From Salibacter halophilus (lineage in GTDB: Bacteria > Bacteroidota > Bacteroidia > Flavobacteriales_G > Salibacteraceae): a stretch of DNA of 64,000 nucleotides. Shown in pieces: positions 24,979-34,686 of this stretch. Positions within the stretch are counted from its first letter, which is position 1. Each line of letters begins with the position of its first letter. A model generated the notes under the pieces. The model made no database searches. It had not been told where the DNA came from and saw only the letters and a program-made list of their open reading frames with translations. The stretch covers positions 186,001-250,000 of the forward strand of contig NZ_WACR01000002.1 of NCBI RefSeq assembly GCF_008806325.1. The letters are read 5' to 3'. The translations under genes were made by a program, and so were the position numbers.

Positions 24979-27900
24979 TTAGTGTTTCACGATCCTGTAC
25001 ACCTTGATCATTTCACCTTGCTTATCTGAAAGCTTGATGAAGTAAAGCGCATTTGCGTAGTCGCTCATTTCGATTCGGTTCTGACCGTTCACGATGCGAC
25101 CTCTCTGCAATTCACGACCTGTTTGATCGAGCACACTGTAGAGCATGTTCTCTTCCATTCCGCTTACCTGCAGATTTACGTTTCCGCGTGTCGGGTTTGG
25201 ATAGAGTTTTACTTCTGCTGTGAAAGTGTGCTCTTCAGATCCTGTCAAAATAGTAACTTCAACTGTATCAGTAGCTGCGCAACTATTGCTATCGGTTACT
25301 GAGACCCAAATCGTTGTGTCCATTTCAACCTGTACAGAGATGTTTTCTGTCGTCTCTCCTGTGCTCCAAACATTTGTCGCATTCGGATATCCGGTTGAGA
25401 AGCTTACGATATGTTGTGGACCAACTCCTGTATCAGCTCCCAGATTTACCATCGGCAATGGGTTTACTGTTACATCTGTTGCACAAGTTGCAGTGTTTCC
25501 GCTCAGGTCAACTGCTTCAAATGTCAACTGGTAACTTCCTGCTGAAAGCGAATCACCAGTGAAAATAGATCCTGTGCTTATTACAGTACTAACACAGTTA
25601 TCAGTACTCGTTGCATCAGTGAACTGGATTTCTCCTTCACAGATTTCAATATCAGCCGGACATGTTATTACCGGAGCAATTGTATCCAAAACAGTTACTG
25701 TTGCAGTATTTGAAGAAGTGTTTCCTTTTTCGTCAACTACAGTCAGAACCACATTTTGTGAGCCGGTATCCGCACAACTGAAAGTTGTAATATCCAGACT
25801 CATTGTATCGATCGAGCAGTTGTCGCTACTTCCGTTGTCGATGTCGGTTGTTGCAATCGATGCTGTACCTGCGTTATCGAGGTAAACAGTGATGTTTTGT
25901 GTCTGAACAACCGGACTTGTAGTATCTTCTACGGTTACCGTTGCGGTTGCTGAACTCATGTTTCCGCTTACATCAGTTGCGGTGAGTGTTACGGTGTTTG
26001 AACCTGTATCTGCGCAAGTGAAGTTCGTCACATCGAGACTTAAGTTATCGATCGAACAGTTGTCACTGCTTCCGTTGTCAATATCTGTAGTCGAGATCGA
26101 TGCTGAACCAGCATTATCGAGGTAAACAGTTACGTTTTGTGTCGCCACAACCGGACTCGTAGTATCTTCTACTGTTACCGTTGCGGTTGCTGAGCTCGTG
26201 TTTCCGCTTACATCGGTTGCTGTGAGTGTTACTGAATTCGCTCCTGTGTCAGCACAAGTAAAGCTCGTAACATCAAGCGACAGGTTATCGATCGAGCAGT
26301 TATCGTTACTTCCGTTATCGATGTCTGTTGTTGAAATCGATGCTGAACCGCTGTTGTCCAGATAAACAGTTACGTTTTGCGTTGCCACAACCGGACTCGT
26401 AGTATCTTCTACGGTTACCGTAGCTGTTGCTGAACTCATGTTTCCGCTTACATCGGTTGCTGTGAGTGATACGGTGTTTGAGCCAGTATCAGCACAAGTG
26501 AAGTTTGTTACATCGAGACTTAAGTTATCGATCGAGCAGTTATCGTTACTTCCATTGTCAACGTCAGTTGTTGCAATCGATGCTGAACCTGCGTTGTCTA
26601 GGTAAACAGTTACGTTTTGCTTTGCCACAACCGGACTCGTAGTGTCTTCTACAGTTACCGTTGCTGTTGCTGAACTCATGTTTCCGCTTACATCGGTTGC
26701 GGTGAGTGTTACTGTGTTAGCACCTGTATCAGCACAAGTGAAGTTCATTACATCGAGACTTAAGTTATCGATCGAGCAGTTATCGTTACTTCCGTTATCG
26801 ATGTCTGTTGTTGAAATCGATGCTGAACCGCTGTTGTCCAGATAAACAGTTACGTTTTGCGTTGCCACAACCGGACTCGTAGTGTCTTCTACAGTTACCG
26901 TTGCTGTTGCTGAACTCATGTTTCCGCTTACATCGGTTGCTGTGAGTGTTACTGTGTTAGCACCTGTATCAGCACAAGTGAAGTTTGTTACATCAAGCGA
27001 CAGGTTATCGATCGAGCAGTTATCGCTGCTTCCGTTGTCGATATCTGTTGTTGCTATTGATGCTGAGCCGCTGTTGTCCAAGTACACAGTGATGTTTTGG
27101 GTCTGAACAACTGGACTCGTAGTATCCTCCACGGTTACCGTAGCAGTTGCTAAACTCATGTTTCCGCTTACATCGGTTGCTGTGAGTGTTACTGTGTTTG
27201 ATCCTGTATCAGCACAAGTGAAGCTCGTTACATCGAGGCTCAAGTTATCGATTGAGCAGTTGTCGCTACTTCCATTGTCGATATCGGTTGTCGCAATCGA
27301 TGCTGAACCTGTGTTATCGAGGTAAACAGTGATGTTTTGTGTCGCCACAACCGGACTCGTAGTATCTTCTACTGTTACCGTTGCTGTTGCTGAACTCATG
27401 TTTCCGCTTACATCGGTTGCAGTCAATGTTACTGTGTTTGATCCTGTGTCAGCACAAGTAAAGCTCATAACATCAAGTGACAGGTTATCAATCGAGCAGT
27501 TATCACTGCTTCCGTTGTCAATATCTGTAGTCGAGATCGGTGCTGAGCCGCTGTTGTCCAAGTACACAGTGATGTTTTGGGTCTGAACAACAGGGTTCAC
27601 ATCATCTCCTACTTCGAGTGACACTGAATCTACAATCGTACATCCATTACCATCGGTTACCGTCAACACATAGGTTCCGACCGAAAGATTACTAACAGTT
27701 GAAGTTGTGGCTGAATTGCTCCACAAGTATGAGTAAGGAGCTGTTCCACCTGTTACAACTGATGTGATTTCTCCGTCAGATCCGCCAGGACAAGAAACTG
27801 AATCGTTCACGCTCACTGTCAGACCCAATGCAGTTGGCTCTGTAATAGTTACTGAAGTTGAATCGAAACAGCCATTATCATCAGTAATAGTTACTGAATA

Positions 27901-30900
27901 GGTTCCGGCTGCAATACCTGAAATTGAAGCAGTTGTAGCAGCATTACTCCACATATAATTGTAAGGTGCAGTTCCGCCAGTTGCTGAAGCTGTTGCTCCG
28001 CCATTACTTCCTCCGTTGCAAGATATGTTGCTGTCAACAACTGATGCTGCTGTAAGCATTGCAGGCTCAGTAATTGTCAATGAAACTGAATCAAAGCAAC
28101 CGTTATTATCCGTTACTGTGACGCTATAAGTGCCTGCAGGTACTCCTGTAATTGAAGCTGTAGTTGCTGCGTTACTCCACATGTAGTTGTAAGGTGCAGT
28201 TCCGCCTGTCGCTGAAGCAGTTGCTCCGCCATCGCTAGCTCCGTTACATGACACATTGCTATCTGCTACTGAGCTCGCTACTAATGAGGCTGGCTCTGTA
28301 ATCGTCAATGAGGTTGAGTCGAAACAGCCATTATTGTCTGTTATCGTTACACTGTAAGTTCCTGCTGATACACCAGTAATAGAAGCAGTAGTCGCTGAAT
28401 TGCTCCACATGTAGTTGTAAGGTGCTGTTCCACCTGTCGCTGAAGCGGTTGCTCCGCCATCACTTGCACCGTTACATGACACATTGCTATCAACAACTGA
28501 TGCTGCTGCAAGTATTGCCGGTTCTGTAATAGTTACTGAAGTTGAGTCGAAACAGCCATTATTGTCTGTTATCGTTACGCTGTAAGTTCCTGCTGCTACT
28601 CCTGTAATCGAGGCTGTTGTTGCAGCATTACTCCAGCTATATGTGTATGACATTGTTCCGCCAGTTGCTGAAGCGGTTGCTCCGCCATCGCTAGCTCCGT
28701 TACATGACACATTGCTATCTGCTATCGAACTAGCTACAAGAGATGCAGGCTCAGTAATTGTCAATGAAGTTGAATCGAAACATCCATTATTATCCGTTAC
28801 TGTGACGCTATAAGTGCCCGCAGGTACGCCTGTAATAGAAGCTGTAGTTGCTGCGTTACTCCACATGTAGTTGTAAGGTGCTGTTCCGCCTGTCGCTGAA
28901 GCTGTTGCTCCTCCATCGTTTGCTCCGTTACATGACACATTGCTATCTGCCACTGAGCTCGCTACTAATGAGGCTGGCTCTGTAATCGTCAATGAGGTTG
29001 AGTCGAAACAGCCATTATTGTCTGTTATCGTTACGCTGTAAGTTCCTGATGCTACTCCTGTAATCGAGGCTGTTGTTGCAGCATTACTCCAGCTATATGT
29101 GTATGGCATTGTTCCACCTGTTGCTAAAGCGGTTGCTCCGCCATTACTTCCTCCGTTGCAAGATATGTTGCTATCTGCTATCGAACTTGCTACAAGTGAT
29201 GCTGACTCTGTAATTGTCAATGAAGTTGAGTCGAAACAGCCATTATTGTCTGTTATCGTTACGCTGTAAGTTCCTGCTGCTACTCCTGTAATCGAGGCTG
29301 TTGTTGCAGCATTACTCCAGCTATATGTGTATGGCATTGTTCCGCCAGTTGCTGAAGCGGTTGCTCCGCCACCGCTAGCTCCGTTACATGACACATTACT
29401 ATCAACAACTGATGCTGCTGTAAGCATTGCCGGTTCTGTAATCGTCAATGAGGTTGAGTCGAAACAGCCATTATTGTCTGTTATCGTTACACTGTAAGTT
29501 CCGGCTAATACACCTGTAATTGAAGCTGTAGTTGCTGAATTGCTCCACATGTAGTTATAAGGTGCTGTTCCACCTGTCGCTAAAGCAGTTGCTCCACCAT
29601 CACTTGCTCCGTTACATGAGATATTGCTGTCTGCTACTGAGCTAGCTACTAAAGATGCAGGCTCAGTAATTGTCAATGAAGTTGAGTCGAAACAGCCATT
29701 ATTGTCTGTTATTGTTACACTGTAAGTCCCTGCTCCTACTCCTGTAATTGATGCTGTTGTTGCTGAGTTACTCCATGAATAAGTATAAGGCATTGTTCCG
29801 CCAGTTGCTGAAGCTGTTGCTCCTCCATCGGTTGCTCCGTTACATGAGATATTGCTGTCTACTACTGAGCTAGCTACTAAAGATGCTGGCTGAGATAATG
29901 TAGTCGAGGCTGAATCAAAACATCCATTTTGATCGGTTATTGTCACTGAATAAGTTCCTGCCCCTAACCCTGTCTCAGTAGCGCTTGTTCCACCAGTATT
30001 CCAAGAATATGTGTAAGAACCTGTACCACCAGTTGCAGAGGCAGTAACCTGACCATTTGCATCTCCATTACAGTCTAATGCTGAAGAAACAGATGCAGAT
30101 GAAACCAAAGAAGTAGGCTGCGTGAGAATAGTCGATGCTGAGTCAAAACATCCATTTTGATCGGTTATCGTAACCGAGTATGTTCCTGCTGATAGCCCAG
30201 TATTCAAGGCAGAAGTAGCTCCGTTGTTCCATGAATAAGTATAACTCCCTGTACCACCAGTTGCTGAGGCAAGAGCCTGCCCATCATTACCTCCATTACA
30301 AGACAAGTTGCTATTTACAGAGGCTCCTGCAGTTAGCGATACTGGTTCTGTAATATTGATTGAAGCAGAATCAAAACAGCCATTATTGTCTGTTATTGTT
30401 ACACTGTAAGTCCCTGCTCCTACTCCTGTAATTGATGCTGTTGTTGCTGAGTTACTCCATGAATATGTATAAGGCATTGTTCCGCCAGTTGCTGAAGCTG
30501 TTGCTCCGCCATCGGTTGCTCCGTTACATGAGATATTGCTGTCTACTACTGAGCTAGCTACTAAAGATGCTGGCTGAGATAATGTAGTCGAGGCTGAATC
30601 AAAACATCCATTTTGATCAGTTATTGTCACTGAATAAGTTCCTGCCCCTAACCCTGTCTCAGTAGCGCTTGTTCCACCAGTATTCCAAGAATATGTGTAA
30701 GAACCTGTACCACCAGTTGCTGAGGCAGTAACCTGACCATTTGTATTTCCATTACAATCTATTGTTGAGGATACATTGGCTGATGAAACCAGAGAATTAG
30801 GCTGCGTAAGAGTGGTTGAAGAAGAGTCGGTACAACCGTTTTGATCAGTTACTGTTACAGAATAAGTTCCTGCTCCCAACCATGTCTGTGTAGCCGAAGT

Positions 30901-31827
30901 TCCACCCGTATTCCACGAGTATGTGTAAGGAGCTATACCTCCAGTAGCTGAAGCAGTCGCCTGACCATCTGAATCTCCATTACAATCTATTGCAGAGGAA
31001 ACATTGGCTGATGAAACAAGTGCTGAAGAAGGTTGTGTAATAGTTGCAGAAGCTGTTGCTATACAACTGTTTCCATCTGTAACTGTAACAGTGTAAGTAC
31101 CTGCAGCTAGTGAAGATATAGTATTGGTAGAGGAAGAAGTATTTGAAGTACTTGCACCATTAGACCAAGAATATTGAAAATTGGATGTCCCACTACTCTG
31201 TGTAACAGTTAGTGAACCCGTACTCCCGCCATTACAAGCAACATTCGTTTGAGAAGTTATCGAGGCTGTCATGGTACATGGAGCTGAAGCAGTATTCCAA
31301 ACAAAATTATCTAAGCCATGAGAATCCATATTAGCGTTTGCAGTAATTCTAATAGAATCGACAGCGTCAAAATCACTATCTCCAGATACATCCATCGTAG
31401 TTGAAAGACCTGTATTCGTTTTATTGTATGATGCTCCTGAAACGGGTGCTCCATTTCTGTAACCTGTAATTGTCACATTAAGTGTACAACAGTTAAAGCA
31501 AATAAAATCATTGATAAAATCTAATGAGATTAAATCGAATTCGGTTCCATCAGTAGTAGCAATTGTAGCCGAAGTTACACTTCCTCCTGTAAATAACACG
31601 AAGTTATCGCTGTAACCACAAAAGCTTGAACTAGCCCTATGTTCAAAACCTGGACTGTTAGAGGTAGAAGTAAACCTGAATTCTTGGCCATTGTTGGTTA
31701 TCAAAAAGTTATTAAGATCTTGAGCATTTGTCCAGCCCTGGCTACCAAAACCAATTGTATTTTGTGCTGTGGAACTAAAACAAAAACAAAATATTGACAA
31801 TAGGGTTAAGAGTGCAATTTTTTTCAT
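24979..31827 (-). CDS. Giant T9SS-secreted repeat protein (SprB and HYR-like repeats)
   Basis: A 2282-residue surface or secreted protein. Order: signal peptide (1-22); a unique N-terminal domain (about 23-180) with a FICFNCC cluster; 16 SprB-type repeats of about 76 residues (cores VSCNGASDGGATA, TYSVTITDNNGCFDS); eight near-identical 80-residue HYR-like units (cores ITVYLDNSGSASI, DNCSIDNLSLDV, FTCADTG); one divergent classic HYR unit (ITCPADIEICEG); a PKD/Ig-like module; and a T9SS type A sorting domain (VKLYPNPTRGNVNLQVSG to VYRIVKH). SprB in Flavobacterium johnsoniae is the mobile gliding adhesin, but this protein is smaller and differently built. A role in adhesion is inferred. Confidence 0.93.
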   Translation of the reverse strand: MKKIALLTLLSIFCFCFSSTAQNTIGFGSQGWTNAQDLNNFLITNNGQEFRFTSTSNSPGFEHRASSSFCGYSDNFVLFTGGSVTSATIATTDGTEFDLISLDFINDFICFNCCTLNVTITGYRNGAPVSGASYNKTNTGLSTTMDVSGDSDFDAVDSIRITANANMDSHGLDNFVWNTASAPCTMTASITSQTNVACNGGSTGSLTVTQSSGTSNFQYSWSNGASTSNTSSSTNTISSLAAGTYTVTVTDGNSCIATASATITQPSSALVSSANVSSAIDCNGDSDGQATASATGGIAPYTYSWNTGGTSATQTWLGAGTYSVTVTDQNGCTDSSSTTLTQPNSLVSSANVSSTIDCNGNTNGQVTASATGGTGSYTYSWNTGGTSATETGLGAGTYSVTITDQNGCFDSASTTLSQPASLVASSVVDSNISCNGATDGGATASATGGTMPYTYSWSNSATTASITGVGAGTYSVTITDNNGCFDSASINITEPVSLTAGASVNSNLSCNGGNDGQALASATGGTGSYTYSWNNGATSALNTGLSAGTYSVTITDQNGCFDSASTILTQPTSLVSSASVSSALDCNGDANGQVTASATGGTGSYTYSWNTGGTSATETGLGAGTYSVTITDQNGCFDSASTTLSQPASLVASSVVDSNISCNGATDGGATASATGGTMPYTYSWSNSATTASITGVGAGTYSVTITDNNGCFDSTSLTITEPASLVASSVADSNISCNGASDGGATALATGGTAPYNYMWSNSATTASITGVLAGTYSVTITDNNGCFDSTSLTITEPAMLTAASVVDSNVSCNGASGGGATASATGGTMPYTYSWSNAATTASITGVAAGTYSVTITDNNGCFDSTSLTITESASLVASSIADSNISCNGGSNGGATALATGGTMPYTYSWSNAATTASITGVASGTYSVTITDNNGCFDSTSLTITEPASLVASSVADSNVSCNGANDGGATASATGGTAPYNYMWSNAATTASITGVPAGTYSVTVTDNNGCFDSTSLTITEPASLVASSIADSNVSCNGASDGGATASATGGTMSYTYSWSNAATTASITGVAAGTYSVTITDNNGCFDSTSVTITEPAILAAASVVDSNVSCNGASDGGATASATGGTAPYNYMWSNSATTASITGVSAGTYSVTITDNNGCFDSTSLTITEPASLVASSVADSNVSCNGASDGGATASATGGTAPYNYMWSNAATTASITGVPAGTYSVTVTDNNGCFDSVSLTITEPAMLTAASVVDSNISCNGGSNGGATASATGGTAPYNYMWSNAATTASISGIAAGTYSVTITDDNGCFDSTSVTITEPTALGLTVSVNDSVSCPGGSDGEITSVVTGGTAPYSYLWSNSATTSTVSNLSVGTYVLTVTDGNGCTIVDSVSLEVGDDVNPVVQTQNITVYLDNSGSAPISTTDIDNGSSDNCSIDNLSLDVMSFTCADTGSNTVTLTATDVSGNMSSATATVTVEDTTSPVVATQNITVYLDNTGSASIATTDIDNGSSDNCSIDNLSLDVTSFTCADTGSNTVTLTATDVSGNMSLATATVTVEDTTSPVVQTQNITVYLDNSGSASIATTDIDNGSSDNCSIDNLSLDVTNFTCADTGANTVTLTATDVSGNMSSATATVTVEDTTSPVVATQNVTVYLDNSGSASISTTDIDNGSNDNCSIDNLSLDVMNFTCADTGANTVTLTATDVSGNMSSATATVTVEDTTSPVVAKQNVTVYLDNAGSASIATTDVDNGSNDNCSIDNLSLDVTNFTCADTGSNTVSLTATDVSGNMSSATATVTVEDTTSPVVATQNVTVYLDNSGSASISTTDIDNGSNDNCSIDNLSLDVTSFTCADTGANSVTLTATDVSGNTSSATATVTVEDTTSPVVATQNVTVYLDNAGSASISTTDIDNGSSDNCSIDNLSLDVTNFTCADTGSNTVTLTATDVSGNMSSATATVTVEDTTSPVVQTQNITVYLDNAGTASIATTDIDNGSSDNCSIDTMSLDITTFSCADTGSQNVVLTVVDEKGNTSSNTATVTVLDTIAPVITCPADIEICEGEIQFTDATSTDNCVSTVISTGSIFTGDSLSAGSYQLTFEAVDLSGNTATCATDVTVNPLPMVNLGADTGVGPQHIVSFSTGYPNATNVWSTGETTENISVQVEMDTTIWVSVTDSNSCAATDTVEVTILTGSEEHTFTAEVKLYPNPTRGNVNLQVSGMEENMLYSVLDQTGRELQRGRIVNGQNRIEMSDYANALYFIKLSDKQGEMIKVYRIVKH
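25681..27600 (-). repeat. Eight tandem 240-bp HYR-like coding repeats
   Basis: Eight in-frame units of exactly 240 bp remain in register along the whole block. Some units are nearly identical at DNA level: bases 26341-26400 equal 26821-26880, and 26641-26700 equal 26881-26940. Neighbouring units differ mainly at a few alternating positions (QTQN/ATQN, SGSA/AGSA), which suggests recent conversion or duplication. Confidence 0.9.
27610..31260 (-). repeat. Sixteen tandem SprB-type coding repeats (about 228 bp)
   Basis: Sixteen units with a core period of 228 bp; for example the same string recurs at 28291 and 28975, exactly three periods apart. The promoter-proximal units are the most divergent and the middle units the most alike. 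A two-unit block (the units carrying CNGDANGQ/CNGATDGG) also repeats as a larger segment near 29880-30100 and 30560-30780. Confidence 0.88.
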
Positions 31828-31946
31828 CTAATGTTTATGAATAGGTTAATAAATTTCGCCAAAAGTAAACCTACTATTCCATATTCAACATTAAATTCAA
31901 ATTAATTTTAACTGTATTTTTCTGACAGTGAAAAAATTACACCACA

Positions 31947-32492
31947 TCAAGCAGCGTTCAAAGCCCTCTTACCCTGCTCCACATGCCTGCGATTGTGATT
32001 GACGATTACTCTGAACATGTCTCCCAGTTTGAACTTTACAAACTGAGCTATCGAAAGGCGAACTTTAATTTTGTTGAGATCTTTTGAACGGGCAGCATCG
32101 ATGAGGGATAACCATTTTTCCTGCTGAACAAGAAATTTATCAAGCACATCTCGGTTCACGTTACTCTCAGCAGGCTGCATGCTCTTAGGAGCTTTCATCT
32201 TTGTTTCACCAGGTTGCATTTTCTTTGCAAAAAGATCACCGAAGAATCCACTTTTAAATTGGTCAGAACCGGGAGCATCATCAGCTTTGGAAATGCTTTT
32301 CTCAAACTCTCTAATGTACAACTCACCAAATTTCACAAGGTGTGCGATACATTCCAACACGCTCCAGGAATCGGGGTTTTCTTTGAAATTCAGCTTTTCA
32401 TCTTCCATGAGTTTGAATTCCTTGACATCCCCAATGACATTTCTCGTTTGTTGTGCCAATTCGTTGAGTAAAATTGCCCGATCCATTTTCAT
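31947..32492 (-). CDS. DinB-like protein
   Basis: About 181 residues from the ATG at 32492; an ATG 6 bp downstream and a longer frame to 32531 are alternatives. It is predicted to be a four-helix bundle of the DinB/YfiT superfamily. The likely metal-binding histidines are in WSVLECIAHLVKFGE and in the C-terminal VNHNRRHVEQGKRAL. Some members are thiol-dependent S-transferases; the substrate here is unknown. It is divergent from menC. Confidence 0.8.
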   Translation of the reverse strand: MKMDRAILLNELAQQTRNVIGDVKEFKLMEDEKLNFKENPDSWSVLECIAHLVKFGELYIREFEKSISKADDAPGSDQFKSGFFGDLFAKKMQPGETKMKAPKSMQPAESNVNRDVLDKFLVQQEKWLSLIDAARSKDLNKIKVRLSIAQFVKFKLGDMFRVIVNHNRRHVEQGKRALNAA

Positions 32493-32581
32493 ACTGCAAA
32501 TTTCAACTTTTTTATTAACGGCTGTGACCATTAAAACTTATTGATAGATTTTTTTGGAAGTATCACCAATTCAACAATACA

Positions 32582-32589
32582 TATCTTTG
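32582..32589 (+). promoter_or_regulatory. -7 element of menC, predicted leaderless
   Basis: TATCTTTG is a perfect TAnnTTTG element that ends four bases (CGGC) before the ATG at 32594. A possible -33 TTTG at 32553-32556 is spaced a little too far (25 bases). The arrangement mirrors the udk start. Confidence 0.5.
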
Positions 32590-32593
32590 CGGC

Positions 32594-33655
32594 ATGACAA
32601 ATGACAAAAAGTTCACTCTTCGTTTTTCAAAATATATTCTCAACTTCAAGAAACCCAGCGGCACTTCTCGTGGGGTAATGACCGAAAAGGAAACGTATTT
32701 TTTGGTTCTGACCGATGAAAAATCAAACGTTCAGGGTTGGGGAGAATGTGGATTGCTTCGCGGACTCAGTTTTGACGACAGACCGGGATATGAAGAAAAG
32801 CTTCAATGGCTTGTTGAACACATCAACGATGACAGAGCTAAATTGATGAGTCAACTGGCTGAGTGGCCCTCCATTAAAATGGGACTTGAAATGGCTTTCC
32901 TCGATTTTGATAATGGTGGCAAACACATTTATTTTGACAGTGATTTTACCAAAGGAAAAAAGCCGATTTCTATTAATGGCCTCATTTGGATGGGTTCTAA
33001 AGACGATATGCTCAGTCAAATTGAACAGAAGATAAATGATGGTTTTTCATGTATTAAAATGAAAATTGGCGCCATAAACTTTAAAGAGGAACTCGAATGT
33101 CTCAAGTTTATTCGTGACCATTACGACAGCAATAAAATCGAGCTTCGGGTTGATGCCAATGGCGCTTTCGACCCTGATGATGCAGATTACAAACTAGAGG
33201 ATCTTGCTCAATATGATATTCACTCAATCGAGCAACCCATTAGACCACAACAGTGGGATGAAATGGCTGAGCTCTGCCGCTACTCTCCTATTCCAATTGC
33301 CCTGGATGAAGAGTTGATAGGGATTTTTCAATCTGATCTCAAAAAGAGTCTACTCGATGTTATTCAACCACATTACATCATTCTCAAACCTTCGTTGATC
33401 GGTGGTTTTGAGTCGGCATCAGAATATGTAAAACTCGCAGAAAAGCGCAATATAGGTTGGTGGGCAACTTCAGCACTGGAATCGAACATCGGGTTAAATG
33501 CCATTGCTCAATGGAGTGCCACTACCGGGAATAAAATGCCTCAGGGATTGGGAACGGGCTCGCTTTACACGAACAATTTAGATGGTCCTACTTACGTTGA
33601 AAACGGATCATTGCACTACGACACTAATTTTGAATTTCAAACTTTCCTTCCATGA
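32594..33655 (+). CDS. menC: o-Succinylbenzoate synthase
   Basis: A 353-residue enolase-superfamily enzyme that dehydrates SHCHC to o-succinylbenzoate in menaquinone synthesis. CIKMKIGAINF holds the KxK catalytic pair (Lys155/Lys157). The metal ligands are in RVDANGAF, SIEQPI and ALDEELIG, and a second Lys lies in ILKPSLIGG. The enolase superfamily includes dipeptide epimerases, but the next gene, a menE-type ligase overlapping by 4 bp, settles the assignment. One dispersed 10-mer is at 32704. Confidence 0.92.
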   Translation: MTNDKKFTLRFSKYILNFKKPSGTSRGVMTEKETYFLVLTDEKSNVQGWGECGLLRGLSFDDRPGYEEKLQWLVEHINDDRAKLMSQLAEWPSIKMGLEMAFLDFDNGGKHIYFDSDFTKGKKPISINGLIWMGSKDDMLSQIEQKINDGFSCIKMKIGAINFKEELECLKFIRDHYDSNKIELRVDANGAFDPDDADYKLEDLAQYDIHSIEQPIRPQQWDEMAELCRYSPIPIALDEELIGIFQSDLKKSLLDVIQPHYIILKPSLIGGFESASEYVKLAEKRNIGWWATSALESNIGLNAIAQWSATTGNKMPQGLGTGSLYTNNLDGPTYVENGSLHYDTNFEFQTFLP

Positions 33656-34686
33656 TCTTAAAAGTTGGTGAGCTCACAATTCACAGCGACTTACTGGAAG
33701 AATCTATCAGTCAGCTATCAGCTCAGCAGCTTTCAATAATGCCTCAGTGGAAGCAAAACATTTTTGTTTTCCTCAAAAGTTGGTTTGATGAAAAGGATTA
33801 CATCGAAGCGCAAACATCAGGCTCAACAGGAAAACCCAAAACAATAAAACTTTCGAAGGAGAGTATGCGCAATAGCGCAAAGATGACAAATGAATTCTTT
33901 GATTTAGGTAATGGTCAGAACGCATTGTTGTGCATGGATGCGCGTTTTATAGCGGGCAAAATGATGATAGTGAGATCTCTGGCAACCGGAATGAACCTCA
34001 CAATTGTTGAACCTCAATCTGATCTGTCAGATTCACTACAAACAAAGTACGATTTCTCAGCTATGGTTCCTTTACAGGTTAGGGAATCACTTCATGCTCT
34101 GGAATCGGTCAAAACGCTGATTATTGGCGGAGGACCTGTTGATACTGACCTTGACAGTAAACTCCGGGAAATTTCAACAAAATGCTACTCGACTTACGGA
34201 ATGACTGAAACTACGAGTCACGTAGCCATGCGTGCTATAAATGGCTCTGACCGAAGTTCGTGGTACAGAGCAATGCCAGGCGTAAACTTTTCGCTTTCAG
34301 ATAAGAATACTCTTGTAATTGATGCACCTCACCTGAATGTGAAGCGTTTGGAAACAAACGATGTTGTGGAGCTTCAAAACAATTCATTTAAATGGCTGGG
34401 CAGAAGTGATTTTACAGTGAATTCTGGCGGAGTGAAATTACAGCCTGAGTCGATTGAGAAGAAGATAGAAAAATTCATAAATGTCCCGTTTTACCTGACC
34501 GGAACTCCTGATGAAAAGCTGGGAGAAAAGTTGATTATGTATATCGAATCTCAGGAAAGTTCAGCAATAAAAAAAGGGCTTGAAAAAGCTTTTCAAACCC
34601 TTGATCAATATGAAATTCCAAAGGAAGTTTTCTATCGTGAAAGTCTCGAGAGGACAGAATCGGGAAAGATCAAACGAATCGTTTAG
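33652..34686 (+). CDS. menE: o-Succinylbenzoate--CoA ligase
   Basis: A 344-residue acyl-CoA synthetase of the ANL superfamily that activates o-succinylbenzoate with ATP and CoA. AQTSGSTGKPKTIKLS is the P-loop, STYGMTETTSHVA the A5 motif, GRSDFTVNSGGVKLQPESIE the hinge region and SGKIKRIV the C-terminal catalytic-Lys motif. It is shorter than most MenE (about 450 residues) because the N-terminal part is compact, as in many Bacteroidota. It overlaps menC by 4 bp and ends with a 4-bp convergent overlap with the stress-protein gene. Confidence 0.92.
   Translation: MILKVGELTIHSDLLEESISQLSAQQLSIMPQWKQNIFVFLKSWFDEKDYIEAQTSGSTGKPKTIKLSKESMRNSAKMTNEFFDLGNGQNALLCMDARFIAGKMMIVRSLATGMNLTIVEPQSDLSDSLQTKYDFSAMVPLQVRESLHALESVKTLIIGGGPVDTDLDSKLREISTKCYSTYGMTETTSHVAMRAINGSDRSSWYRAMPGVNFSLSDKNTLVIDAPHLNVKRLETNDVVELQNNSFKWLGRSDFTVNSGGVKLQPESIEKKIEKFINVPFYLTGTPDEKLGEKLIMYIESQESSAIKKGLEKAFQTLDQYEIPKEVFYRESLERTESGKIKRIV

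Noticed and set aside
25220-27586. Plus-strand open frames of 67-108 codons within the adhesin gene
   Set aside because: They repeat with the 240-bp unit and are shadows of the minus-strand repeats.
25681-31260. CRISPR-like regular repetition
   Set aside because: Units of 228 and 240 bp are in frame, with no unique spacers between conserved short repeats.
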